In this document: positions 8,204 to 16,706 of the stretch, piece by piece
Position numbering within the stretch: the first letter of the stretch is position 1
Layout of the letters: the number at the start of each line of letters is the position of its first letter
Origin: Sandaracinobacteroides hominis
GTDB lineage: Bacteria; Pseudomonadota; Alphaproteobacteria; Sphingomonadales; Sphingomonadaceae
NCBI RefSeq assembly: GCF_016464365.1
Contig: NZ_JADCUC010000002.1
Coordinates: 240,001-304,000 of the forward strand
Direction: 5' to 3'
Length of the DNA stretch: 64,000 nt
Notes under the pieces: generated by a model
Database searches by the model: none
The model's input: only the letters and a program-made list of their open reading frames with translations
Told to the model about the DNA's origin: nothing
Program-made: the position numbers and the translations under genes

Positions 8204-9625
8204 ATGAACATGCGCCTTGCCCTGATGGGATTGTGTCTGGCCGCTGCGGCGGTGCCTTCCAATGCGGCTCCGGCCTGTCCGCCGGGCGCGGTGGTGACGA
8301 AGCATCAGGCGATGCTGGCGGGAGAGGCGACCGATTATGTCGCCTGCGTCGGCACGCTGCCGGTCACCAACGGCGCCGGGGCGAAGGGGCAGCTTTTCTA
8401 TACCGCCTATCTCCGCGAGGGGGCGAAGCGGCCGCTGGCCTTTATCTGGAATGGCGGGCCGGGCGGGGATTCCCGGCTGCTGCACTTCCATGCGCTGGGG
8501 CCGGTGCTGATCCGGGGCGGCAGCTATCAGGCGAATGTGGACAGCCCGCTGGCGGTTGCCGACCTGGTGTTTGTCGATCCGGTGGGCACCTCGTTCAGCC
8601 GCGGCGCGACTGAGGCGGATGCGAAGAAATTCTATGGGACGGTCGCCGACATCGCCGCGACTGCCGATTTCATCGAGGGCTATCGACGGGCGACGAAGCG
8701 CGAAGCGGCGCCGCTGTTCCTGATCGGCGAGAGTTTCGGCACCTGGCGGGCGGCCGGTGCCGCCGAGAAGCTGGTGGAGCACGGCGTTCCGGTGGCCGGC
8801 ATGGTGCTGGTTTCGGGCGGGATTCCGCTGGGCGACATGCCCGACCGCAACCGAACCCGGGCGCTGACGCTGCCCAACCGCACGGCGACCGCCTTTGCGC
8901 TGGGGAAGCTTCCGGCGGAGCTGGAGAAGAGCCGGGCCGCCGCGCTGCTGCAGTCGCAGGATTTCGCCGATCAGGTCTATGCGCCGGCGCTGGCCGATCC
9001 GACGGCGCTGGATGCGGGCAAGCGCGAGGAGGTGGCGCTGGAGCTGGCGCGGCTGCAGGGGCTGGATCCGAAGCTGATCGACCGGACGACGCTGTGGGTT
9101 TCGCCGCGCGACTTCCGGAAGGGGCTGCTGGCGTCGGAGGGGAAGACGCTGGACATCTTCGACATGCGCAAGACGGCGCCTTCGGTGGATGCGGCTGCCG
9201 ATGAGAAGCTGGCGCTGGAATGGTTCCGCAAGCGGTTGGGATATGTGGGCGGCAGCTATGCCGGGATCGAAAGCGCAGCGCTGCCGGTGGGGGAGAACTG
9301 GGCCTATGACCAGTCGCCCATCACCAGGGAGTCGCTGGCGCGGGCGATGGCGGGAGAAGGCCCACCGAGTGCATCGCGGCCGTGGACGCTGACGGCGATG
9401 CAGAAGGCGCCGAAGCTGCGCACCTTCGTTGCGACCGGCATCTATGACTCGCTGAACGGCTGCGCATCCAATCTTGTCACCGTTGCGGCGCTGCCCCCGG
9501 AAGTCGCCGAGCGCTTTACCATGCGCTGCTATGAGGGGGGGCACATGATGTATGAGGAGCCGGGCACCGACGTCGTCTTCAACTCGGACATTGCCGCATT
9601 CCTGTCTGGCGGAAAGCGGGAATAA
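8204..9625 (+). CDS. secreted S10-family serine carboxypeptidase 2
   Basis: A 473-residue S10 carboxypeptidase with a short signal peptide (MNMRLALMGLCLAAAAVPSN, then AA). The oxyanion segment is NGGPGGDS at 83-90, where the usual Ala-Ser is Gly-Asp; the nucleophile is Ser177 in IGESFGTWRA; the C-terminal catalytic His lies in EGGHMMYEEPG. Starts at ATG 8204 or 8210 are both possible, and neither has a strong ribosome site. It is divergent from the PLP enzyme and lies ahead of the TonB receptor with a 158-base gap, so it may have its own promoter. The altered oxyanion motif hints at a substrate range different from the other two S10 enzymes. Confidence 0.87.
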   Translation: MNMRLALMGLCLAAAAVPSNAAPACPPGAVVTKHQAMLAGEATDYVACVGTLPVTNGAGAKGQLFYTAYLREGAKRPLAFIWNGGPGGDSRLLHFHALGPVLIRGGSYQANVDSPLAVADLVFVDPVGTSFSRGATEADAKKFYGTVADIAATADFIEGYRRATKREAAPLFLIGESFGTWRAAGAAEKLVEHGVPVAGMVLVSGGIPLGDMPDRNRTRALTLPNRTATAFALGKLPAELEKSRAAALLQSQDFADQVYAPALADPTALDAGKREEVALELARLQGLDPKLIDRTTLWVSPRDFRKGLLASEGKTLDIFDMRKTAPSVDAAADEKLALEWFRKRLGYVGGSYAGIESAALPVGENWAYDQSPITRESLARAMAGEGPPSASRPWTLTAMQKAPKLRTFVATGIYDSLNGCASNLVTVAALPPEVAERFTMRCYEGGHMMYEEPGTDVVFNSDIAAFLSGGKRE

Positions 9626-9783
9626 TCTAGCCCAATTGAGAAGATTTTGCGCATTGTTGTGCATCGCCCCAGGGGTGCCGGGCGGAAGTTTGAACAGTTT
9701 ATGCCTGCCCCCTGCATTATCCTGACCGGCGGAAAGCCCGGGCCGCCAAGAGCCCGGGCACTGCAGGGAAAAGGGATCAGGCC

Positions 9784-12700
9784 ATGCGGATGATGAGCAG
9801 ATTGTTGTTGACGGCGGCGCTGGTGGTGCCGGTGGCGGCGCAGGCGCAGCAGGTGGATGGCGCCGACAGTGCCGAGGACATCGTCGTTACCGGCTCGCGG
9901 ATCCGGCAATCCAACGCCAATCTTCTGGCGCCCGTGGTGGAGGTGGGCCAGCAGCAGCTGGTCGATCGCGGCTATGTGAGCGCGGCCGACGCGCTGAACG
10001 ACCTGCCCTCCAACGTGCCGGCGCTGAACCAGGCGGACGGTACGGGCGAGACCAGCGGCAGCGGCCAGCAGTTTCCCAACCTGTTCGGCCTTGGCGCCGG
10101 CCGCACGCTGACGCTGGTGAATGGCCGCCGCATGGTGACCTCCTCGTCTGCAATCGGCGCGCCGGACGGCACCGGCGATTCGCAGGTGGATGCCAACATC
10201 ATTCCCGTGGGGCTGCTGCAGAAGGTGGAAGTCTATCAGGGCGGTGGTGCCGCCGTTTACGGCTCTGATGCCATCGCCGGCGTCGTCAACTATGTGCTGC
10301 GCCGCGATTTCACCGGCGTGGAAGTCGACGGCCAGATGGGCATCGATTCCCGCGGCACCTATCCCACCCAGTCGCTGCGGGTGACCGCCGGCACCAATTT
10401 CGGCGGCGGCCGCGGCAATATCGCCGTCGACCTCGGCTATTCCAAATCGCCGATCCTGCGCTTCTCGGATCGTCCGCTGTCGAACCTTGGCCGGCTGACG
10501 GTTTCCAACTCCGCCAATACCGGGCCGGACGACGGCATTCCCTCGGTAAAGCCGATCTTCGATGCGCGCTTCTGGCCGTTCAACGCCAACGGCATCATCT
10601 TCAATGCGCCGGCCCCGCCGCCGCAGCTGCTGACCCGCTATAACGGCAGCCCGCTGCAGTTCGGTTCCGACGGCAATGTCATTCCCTATAATACCGGCGC
10701 CATCCAGGGCATTCCGTTCGCCAGCGGCGGGCAGGGCTATGCCTATCAGGATCTGGTCGGGCTGCGAACGGGGCTGGAGCGCTTCACCGGCAATGCCATC
10801 GGCCATTATGACCTGACCGACAATGTGCGGGTGACGGGCGAATTCCTCTATGCCCGCACCGAGGGCACCGAGATCCCGCAGGGCAACAGCCGCACGACCC
10901 TGAACGCCGGCAGCTATGCCGGGCCGATCGCCTTTACCATCAACAACCCGTTCCTGACGGCGCAGGCGAAACAGCTGCTTTCCGCCGCGCGGCCGAGCTT
11001 TGCCGTCGGCGCGCCGCTGTTCCTGTCGAAATATTTCATGGATCTGGTGCCGGATCCCTCGCAGACGACCACCACCGATACCTGGCGCGGCGTGCTGGGG
11101 CTGGAGGGTGACTTTGCCCTTGGCGCGCGCGATTTCTATTGGAGCGTTTCGGGCAGCTATGGCCGGGTGGACGGCAAGCAGCGCGGCTGGCAGGTGATCA
11201 ACAGCCGGTACAACAACGCCATCAACGCCGTGCTTTCGGGCGGGCAGATCGTCTGCGGCATCAATGCCGACGCCAATCCGACCAACAATGATGCCGCCTG
11301 TGCGCCGATCAACCCGTTCGGCAACGGCAATGTCAGCGAAGCGGCGCGCACCTATGTGAGCACGATGGCCGGCCTGGACTGGACCAACGAGCAGACGGAT
11401 TTCCTGGCCACCATCGGCGGCTCGCTGTTCCGCCTGCCCGCCGGCGACCTGAAGTTCAGCGCCGCCTATGAGCATCGCAACGAAAAGGCGAGCTTCAGCC
11501 CGCTGCAGGCGAACCTGGACGGCAGCTTTGGTTCGGGTGCGCCGCAGGTGGCGCAATCGGGCAGCTACCACACCAACGAGCTTTCCGGCGAGCTGCTGGT
11601 GCCGATCTTCGGTGGGGACTTCACCGTGCCGCTGATCCACGCGCTCGAGCTGAAGGGCGCCTTCCGGTATGTGGACAACAGCCGGGCCGGGTCCGAGAAT
11701 GTCTGGGAAATCGGCGGACGCTGGGAGCCGGTGGAGGGCGTTTCGCTCAGGCTGTCGCGCAGCCGCAACTTCCGCGCGCCCAGCCTGACGCAGCTGCTGG
11801 CGCCGTCGAGCACCGGCATCGATTCGACCGGAGTCGATCCGTGTGACGCCGATCGCATTTCCGGGGGGCCGAACCCGGCGGTGCGGCGCGCCAACTGCCT
11901 GGCCCTGTTTGCGGCCAACCCCGGCTATGGCGTCGACCCCGACGGCACCGGTGCCGGGCTGACGGCTGCCGAACGGCTGGCGCGGTTCCAGAACCCGTCG
12001 GAGAATTTCCAGCGGGCGATGGTGACGACCGGCGGCAACCCGAACCTGAAGAACGAGATCTCCGACACATGGTCCTATGGGATCGTGCTGGCGCCGAGCT
12101 TTGCGCCGGGCCTCACCTTCTCGGCAGACCGGGTGGAAATCGACCTGTCGAACGGCCTGTCGCCGTTCACGACCGAGGATTTCGCCGCCGCCTGCTATGA
12201 CAATGAGAACCCCGATCCGGCGGTCTGCTCGGCCTTCACCCGGCTGGCGAATGCCGACACGGTGAGCCCGGGTGGCACCACCATCACCGGCACCACCACG
12301 ACCTATAACGCCGGTGTGGTTCGCTATCGTGGGGAGGTGTTCGCGCTGAACTATATGTTCGGGCTGTCAGACCTGGTTGGCGGCAGTGACAAGGGCGAGT
12401 TCACGATCCATGTCGCCGCGACGCATAATTCGCTGCTGGAAACCTCGGTGACGGGCGAGACCTTCGTGCGCACCGACGACACCTGGCAGGCGCCGAAATG
12501 GGCGGGGACGCTGAATATCGCCTGGCAGAAGGGGCCGATCCGGCTGACCTATCAGGGCGATTATCTGGGCAAGACCCGCGCCGGGCCGGATGCCACCATC
12601 GAGAACAATCCGAACCCGACGCTGAACGCCAATTATGTGCAGAGCATCTCGGGCCAGTTCGAGATCGGCGATCTGGCGCTGCGTGCCGGCGTCACCAACC

Positions 12701-12792
12701 TGACCGACCGCGGGCCTTCCTATCCGCAGATCGGCTATGGCGACATCCTGGGCCGGCGCTTCTTCGTCGGCGCCCGGATCAGGTTCAATTGA
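9784..12792 (+). CDS. TonB-dependent outer-membrane receptor
   Basis: A 1002-residue outer-membrane receptor. It has a signal peptide (residues 1-22, ending AQAQQ), then a TonB-box-like EDIVVTGSRIRQ segment, a plug domain to about residue 170 (ADALNDLPSNVP, VNGRRMV, VEVYQGGGAAVYGSDAIAG) and a long beta-barrel ending RRFFVGARIRFN. The plug carries the family block for porters of large substrates. Flanking peptidases and an amino-acid permease suggest the cargo is a peptide or peptide-like compound, taken up with proton-motive force through TonB-ExbBD, which is not in the window. A strong terminator follows directly (12800-12837), so the downstream enzyme genes are probably read separately or by partial readthrough. 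Confidence 0.92.
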   Translation: MRMMSRLLLTAALVVPVAAQAQQVDGADSAEDIVVTGSRIRQSNANLLAPVVEVGQQQLVDRGYVSAADALNDLPSNVPALNQADGTGETSGSGQQFPNLFGLGAGRTLTLVNGRRMVTSSSAIGAPDGTGDSQVDANIIPVGLLQKVEVYQGGGAAVYGSDAIAGVVNYVLRRDFTGVEVDGQMGIDSRGTYPTQSLRVTAGTNFGGGRGNIAVDLGYSKSPILRFSDRPLSNLGRLTVSNSANTGPDDGIPSVKPIFDARFWPFNANGIIFNAPAPPPQLLTRYNGSPLQFGSDGNVIPYNTGAIQGIPFASGGQGYAYQDLVGLRTGLERFTGNAIGHYDLTDNVRVTGEFLYARTEGTEIPQGNSRTTLNAGSYAGPIAFTINNPFLTAQAKQLLSAARPSFAVGAPLFLSKYFMDLVPDPSQTTTTDTWRGVLGLEGDFALGARDFYWSVSGSYGRVDGKQRGWQVINSRYNNAINAVLSGGQIVCGINADANPTNNDAACAPINPFGNGNVSEAARTYVSTMAGLDWTNEQTDFLATIGGSLFRLPAGDLKFSAAYEHRNEKASFSPLQANLDGSFGSGAPQVAQSGSYHTNELSGELLVPIFGGDFTVPLIHALELKGAFRYVDNSRAGSENVWEIGGRWEPVEGVSLRLSRSRNFRAPSLTQLLAPSSTGIDSTGVDPCDADRISGGPNPAVRRANCLALFAANPGYGVDPDGTGAGLTAAERLARFQNPSENFQRAMVTTGGNPNLKNEISDTWSYGIVLAPSFAPGLTFSADRVEIDLSNGLSPFTTEDFAAACYDNENPDPAVCSAFTRLANADTVSPGGTTITGTTTTYNAGVVRYRGEVFALNYMFGLSDLVGGSDKGEFTIHVAATHNSLLETSVTGETFVRTDDTWQAPKWAGTLNIAWQKGPIRLTYQGDYLGKTRAGPDATIENNPNPTLNANYVQSISGQFEIGDLALRAGVTNLTDRGPSYPQIGYGDILGRRFFVGARIRFN

Positions 12793-12799
12793 GCCTGGC

Positions 12800-12837
12800 G
12801 GCCCGCACGTCGACCCCCGGCGTGCGGGCCATTTTTT
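12800..12837 (+). terminator. rho-independent terminator after the TonB receptor
   Basis: A perfect 10-base stem, GGCCCGCACG (12800-12809) with CGTGCGGGCC (12821-12830), encloses an 11-base loop and is followed by ATTTTTTC. It begins 8 bases after the receptor stop codon. Confidence 0.92.
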
Positions 12838-12865
12838 CACCCCGGATCGAGGACGGCAGCACAGC

Positions 12866-14050
12866 GTGACGCGCATCGGGCAGATATCGCCGCCGGCCTC
12901 GCGCTTCGGGTCGTACAGCCAGTGGGTGCGCGAGGTGATCCGCTCGGTGAAGCGGGACCGGAACCTGCTGGTGGCGCTGTTCGAAAGCTCGGTGCCGGAG
13001 CCAGTGGAGCTGCTGCGCGAGCTGGTTTCCGGTGCATTTTCGCAGGGTGTCAGCTCGCGCTATGTGAGTGCCTTTGCCGATGGCAATCCCTTCGTGCTGG
13101 CGGCGCTGTCGCAGCGGCTGGGGGTGCCCGAGGATCATCTGCTGTGCACCACCGGGGCGACCGGGGCGCTGTCGCTCATCTATCGCTCGCTGCTGGTGCC
13201 GGGGCATCGGATTCTGGTGGAAACGCCGAGCTTCGACCTGTTTCACACCATTGCCGCGTCGCTGGATCACGGGGTCGATCATTTCGAGCGGCGGGGGCCG
13301 GGCTTTGCCATCGATCCCGAGGATATCCGCCGGGCGCTGACTCCGGCGACGCGGATCATCCTGCTGTCGAACCTGCACAATCCTTCGGGTGCGGCGCTGG
13401 ATCGGGAGACACTGGCGGCTATCGGCACCGTTGCCGAGGCGCATGGGGCGGTGGTGATCGTCGACGAGGTCTATGCCGACTATGCGGGGGCGGATTTCGT
13501 GGCCGCGACAACGGATATTTCGCCGAACTTCATTCGTATCGGCAGCCTGACCAAGGGGTGGGGGCTGAGCACGCTGCGCTGTGGCTGGATCGTTGCCGAG
13601 CCGGGGCTGCTGGCGCAGATGCGGGCGCTGAACCAGGAAGTGGAGTTCGGCGTTTCCAAGCTGGCGCATGCGATGGCGGCGCTGGTGCTGGAGGATGCGC
13701 CGCGCTTTGACGGCTGGCGCGACGGCATCATGCGCGATGCGCGGCCGATCATGGAGGCCTATCACGCCCACTGGCTGGCCGAGGGGCTGGTGACGGGCGA
13801 GCTGCCCACCCACGGCTGCACCACCTTTGCGCGGCTGACGGGCATCCGCCACAGCGAGCATTTTTCCGAATGGCTGGCCGACCGTTGCGGCGTGGTGGTG
13901 GCGCCGGGCGAATATTTCGGCGCGCCGGGGCATTTGCGGATCGGCTTTGCTGCACCCCGCGCCGAGCTGGACTATGGGTTGCAGGCGCTGACGGACGGGC
14001 TGAAGCGCTATCGGGAGATTTTCCCGGCGAAGGTGGAAGCGGCGGAATGA
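12866..14050 (+). CDS. PLP-dependent aminotransferase, class I/II
   Basis: A 394-residue cytosolic aminotransferase of fold type I. Key PLP residues are seen: Asn172 in NLHNPSGA, Asp200 and Tyr203 in VIVDEVYADYAG, and the Schiff-base lysine Lys230 in GSLTKGWGLS. I chose the GTG at 12866 because it clears the receptor terminator; an upstream frame extends into the receptor gene but overlaps the hairpin. Its stop overlaps the ATG of the third S10 peptidase (ATGA), and that gene overlaps the permease, giving a three-gene operon. It likely transaminates an amino acid released from the peptides this island processes. The exact amino donor cannot be read. Confidence 0.82.
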   Translation: MTRIGQISPPASRFGSYSQWVREVIRSVKRDRNLLVALFESSVPEPVELLRELVSGAFSQGVSSRYVSAFADGNPFVLAALSQRLGVPEDHLLCTTGATGALSLIYRSLLVPGHRILVETPSFDLFHTIAASLDHGVDHFERRGPGFAIDPEDIRRALTPATRIILLSNLHNPSGAALDRETLAAIGTVAEAHGAVVIVDEVYADYAGADFVAATTDISPNFIRIGSLTKGWGLSTLRCGWIVAEPGLLAQMRALNQEVEFGVSKLAHAMAALVLEDAPRFDGWRDGIMRDARPIMEAYHAHWLAEGLVTGELPTHGCTTFARLTGIRHSEHFSEWLADRCGVVVAPGEYFGAPGHLRIGFAAPRAELDYGLQALTDGLKRYREIFPAKVEAAE

Positions 14051-15414
14051 AGCTGCTGATGTGTTGGGCCTTGCTGCTCGCGGCGCTTCCGGCGGACGCA
14101 GCGCCCCGCTTTGAGGCGAAGCTGCCGGGCGGGATTGCCATGCAGGTGGCCGAGTTTCCGGTTTCCAGTGGTGCTGCGGCAGATGCCAGCGTCGGGGCGA
14201 TTTCCTATCTGCGGCCCGGCAAGGATCGGCCCGTGCTGTTCGCCTTCAACGGCGGGCCGGGCGCTTCGTCTGCTTTCCTGCACATGGGGCTGCTGGGGCC
14301 GGAGCGGGCGGCGGTGCCGCAGGATCCGAAGGCGGTGCTGCCGGCGAAGGCGCCGCTTGTCGCCAATGCCGAGAGCCTGCTGGACGTGGCGGATATCGTG
14401 CTGCTGGACCCGCCGGGAACCGGCTTTTCCGAGCTGAAGCCGGGGACGGCGCCGGATTTCTATCGCAGCGTTTCGGGCGATGCCGATGCGGTTTCGCAAG
14501 GCGCGCTGGCGTGGCTGGCGGCGCATGGGCGTATGGGATCGCCGGTGTATATCCTGGGCGAAAGCTATGGAACGATCCGGGCGACGGCGATGGTGGAGGC
14601 GCTGAAGAAGCGCGACCCGGCGCTGAAGCTGCGCGGCGTGCTGCTGCTGGGGCAGGCGCTGAACATGATCGAGACGTCGCAGCGGCCGGGCAATGTGGTG
14701 ACCTGGCCGGTGAACCTGCCGACCCTGGCGGCCGTTTCCTGCTGGCATCGCGGTTGCGACCCGGAAAAGGCAGCGGAAGCGGCGAGCGCGTTCGGGCCGG
14801 CCTATCTGGGAGGGCTGTATCGCGGGCGGGAGCTGGATGCGACCGAGCGCGCGAGGCTGGCCGGGCAGCTGGCGGCGCTGACAGGGCTTCCGGCGGACGG
14901 CTGGGAAGCGCGCGGGCTGAAGCTGTCGAAGGAACAGTATCGGCTGGAGTTGCTGCACGGGGAAGGCCGGGTGCTGGCGCGCTATGATGCGCGCTATACC
15001 GGCACCGATCCGAAGGGCGATGCCTTCACGCCGGTTTCGAACCTGTTTGGGGCGGCGCTTACCGAGCGTTTCGCAAAACTGGGTGTGCCGGGCGACTATA
15101 AGGTGCTGGCGCGCACCGAGGGCGGCTGGGCCTATGGCGGGGCGGATTCGCCCTTCGCCGACTGGCCCTTCATGCAGGTGATCGAGCGGGCGATGGCGGC
15201 CGATCCGCAGTTTCGCCTGTTCATCGGCACCGGGTTGTATGATCTGACGACGACCGTTGGGGCGGCCGATTATCTGGTGGCGCAGACGCGGGCGGACCCG
15301 GCGCGGATCGTCAACCGCCGCTATAAGGCCGGGCATATGACCTATTCCGACGATGTCGCGCGCCAGACGCTCTCTGCCGACATTCGCGCCTTCCTGCAGG
15401 CGGGCGCGAAGTGA
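14047..15414 (+). CDS. secreted S10-family serine carboxypeptidase 3
   Basis: A 455-residue S10 carboxypeptidase. The signal peptide is MKLLMCWALLLAALPADA at residues 1-18; FNGGPGASSAF lies at 67-77; the nucleophile is Ser173 in LGESYGTIRAT; the C-terminal catalytic His is in YKAGHMTYSDD. The ATG overlaps the aminotransferase stop, and its own TGA overlaps the permease GTG by four bases, so all three are co-translated. This ties periplasmic trimming, uptake and cytosolic breakdown into one transcript. It is clearly different in sequence from the other two S10 enzymes of the island. Confidence 0.9.
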   Translation: MKLLMCWALLLAALPADAAPRFEAKLPGGIAMQVAEFPVSSGAAADASVGAISYLRPGKDRPVLFAFNGGPGASSAFLHMGLLGPERAAVPQDPKAVLPAKAPLVANAESLLDVADIVLLDPPGTGFSELKPGTAPDFYRSVSGDADAVSQGALAWLAAHGRMGSPVYILGESYGTIRATAMVEALKKRDPALKLRGVLLLGQALNMIETSQRPGNVVTWPVNLPTLAAVSCWHRGCDPEKAAEAASAFGPAYLGGLYRGRELDATERARLAGQLAALTGLPADGWEARGLKLSKEQYRLELLHGEGRVLARYDARYTGTDPKGDAFTPVSNLFGAALTERFAKLGVPGDYKVLARTEGGWAYGGADSPFADWPFMQVIERAMAADPQFRLFIGTGLYDLTTTVGAADYLVAQTRADPARIVNRRYKAGHMTYSDDVARQTLSADIRAFLQAGAK

Positions 15415-16706
15415 GCGACGCCGAGCTTCGCCGCAATATCGACCTGTGGGGCGTGGTGGCGCTGGGCCTTGGCACGGCGGTCGGCGTCTCGATCTTCTCG
15501 GTGATTGCGCCGGCCTCCGGCCTTGCCGGGCCGGGGATGCTGGTTTCGGTGCTGGTGGCGGCGCTGCCGATGTATCTGATTGCGGTCAGCTATGCCTATC
15601 TGGGGTCGGCGGTGCCGGTTTCGGGGGCTTCCTTTGCCTGGCCGGCGCGTTTCCTGCATCCGGCGGTGGGCTTCTTCATCGCCTGGGCGCGGATCATCGC
15701 CAACATGGGGGCGATGGTGGTGCTGGCGCTGGTGCTGGTGCGCTATGGCTCGATGCTGGTGCCGCTGCCGGTGAAGCCGACGATGTTCGCGGTGCTGGTG
15801 CTGGCGCTGGCGGCCAACTGGTTCGGAATCCACATCGCCGCGCGGGTGCAGAAATGGCTGCTGGGCGCGGTGCTGCTGCTGTTTGCGGTCTATGTCGTCT
15901 GGGGCGGGGCGAGCAGCTTTGAGCTGGCGCGGCTGCAGCCGATGTTTCCGAATGGCGCGCACGGCGTGGTCATTGCCGCGCCGCTGCTGATGGGGCTGTT
16001 CTTCGGCATCGAGGCGGCGACCGAGGCGGGCGCGGAAGTGCGCGACAGCCAGCGCAACATTCCGCTGGGGATCGCGCTGTCGATCGGCTCGGCGACGCTG
16101 CTCTATCTGGCGGTCGGGTTTGTCTCTCTGGGGTTGCTGGGAGCCGAGGCGCTGGCCGCCAGCGAGGCGCCGATTCTGGATGCCGCGCGGGTGTTCATGG
16201 GGCCGCTCGCCGTGCCGGTGATTGCGCTTGCCGCCGTGCTTTCCATCGGCAAGTCGCTGAACGCCATCTTCGCCATGTTCAGCCGCAGCCTGTTTGCGAT
16301 GGGCGAGGCGGGCGCGCTTCCCGTGGCGCTGGCGCGCGTGCATCCGCGCTGGCACACGCCGCATGTGGCGCTGCTGGCGGTGTTCGGCATCGGCTGTGTC
16401 GGGCTGCTGCTGCCGATGGAGCTGACCTTCCTGTTCCTGGCGGTGAACATTCCGAACCTGTTGAAATATGCGAGCATCTGCCTGTCGGCGGCGAAGGTGG
16501 CGCGCGATCATCCGGAGCTGGACGCGCAGGCCGCGTTCCGCCCGCGGCGGATGCAGGCGATTGCCTATGCGGGGGTTGTCTGCGCGCTGGCGCTGCTGTT
16601 CGTTGGCGTCGAGGCGGACTGGCGGCCCTATGCGCTGCTGGGCGGCTGGCTGGTCGTCGGCCTTGTCTATTGGCTGTTGAAGCGCCGGTTCAGCGCCCCT
16701 CGATAA
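15411..16706 (+). CDS. APC-superfamily amino-acid permease
   Basis: A 431-residue inner-membrane permease of the amino acid-polyamine-organocation superfamily with about 12 hydrophobic segments. The first segment carries the family pattern GLGTAVGVSIFSVIAPASG, and the FFGIEAATEAGAEVRDSQRN loop is the usual gate region with a conserved acidic residue. It begins with GTG in a GTGA overlap with the S10 peptidase. Expected role: importing the amino acid(s) or dipeptide set free in the periplasm. Its last 17 bases overlap the end of the convergent amidohydrolase gene. Confidence 0.85.
   Translation: MSDAELRRNIDLWGVVALGLGTAVGVSIFSVIAPASGLAGPGMLVSVLVAALPMYLIAVSYAYLGSAVPVSGASFAWPARFLHPAVGFFIAWARIIANMGAMVVLALVLVRYGSMLVPLPVKPTMFAVLVLALAANWFGIHIAARVQKWLLGAVLLLFAVYVVWGGASSFELARLQPMFPNGAHGVVIAAPLLMGLFFGIEAATEAGAEVRDSQRNIPLGIALSIGSATLLYLAVGFVSLGLLGAEALAASEAPILDAARVFMGPLAVPVIALAAVLSIGKSLNAIFAMFSRSLFAMGEAGALPVALARVHPRWHTPHVALLAVFGIGCVGLLLPMELTFLFLAVNIPNLLKYASICLSAAKVARDHPELDAQAAFRPRRMQAIAYAGVVCALALLFVGVEADWRPYALLGGWLVVGLVYWLLKRRFSAPR

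Noticed and set aside
9529-11640. Long open frame antisense to the TonB receptor
   Set aside because: It mirrors the receptor codons in a GC-rich genome and has a low-complexity Arg/Gly/Ala composition with no motif. Many similar long antisense frames occur across the window, for example opposite ppk1, purM and the crotonase gene.
12737-12865. Upstream start for the class I/II aminotransferase inside the TonB receptor
   Set aside because: The added residues are a shadow of the receptor and run through the strong terminator hairpin; the GTG at 12866 gives the normal N-terminus.
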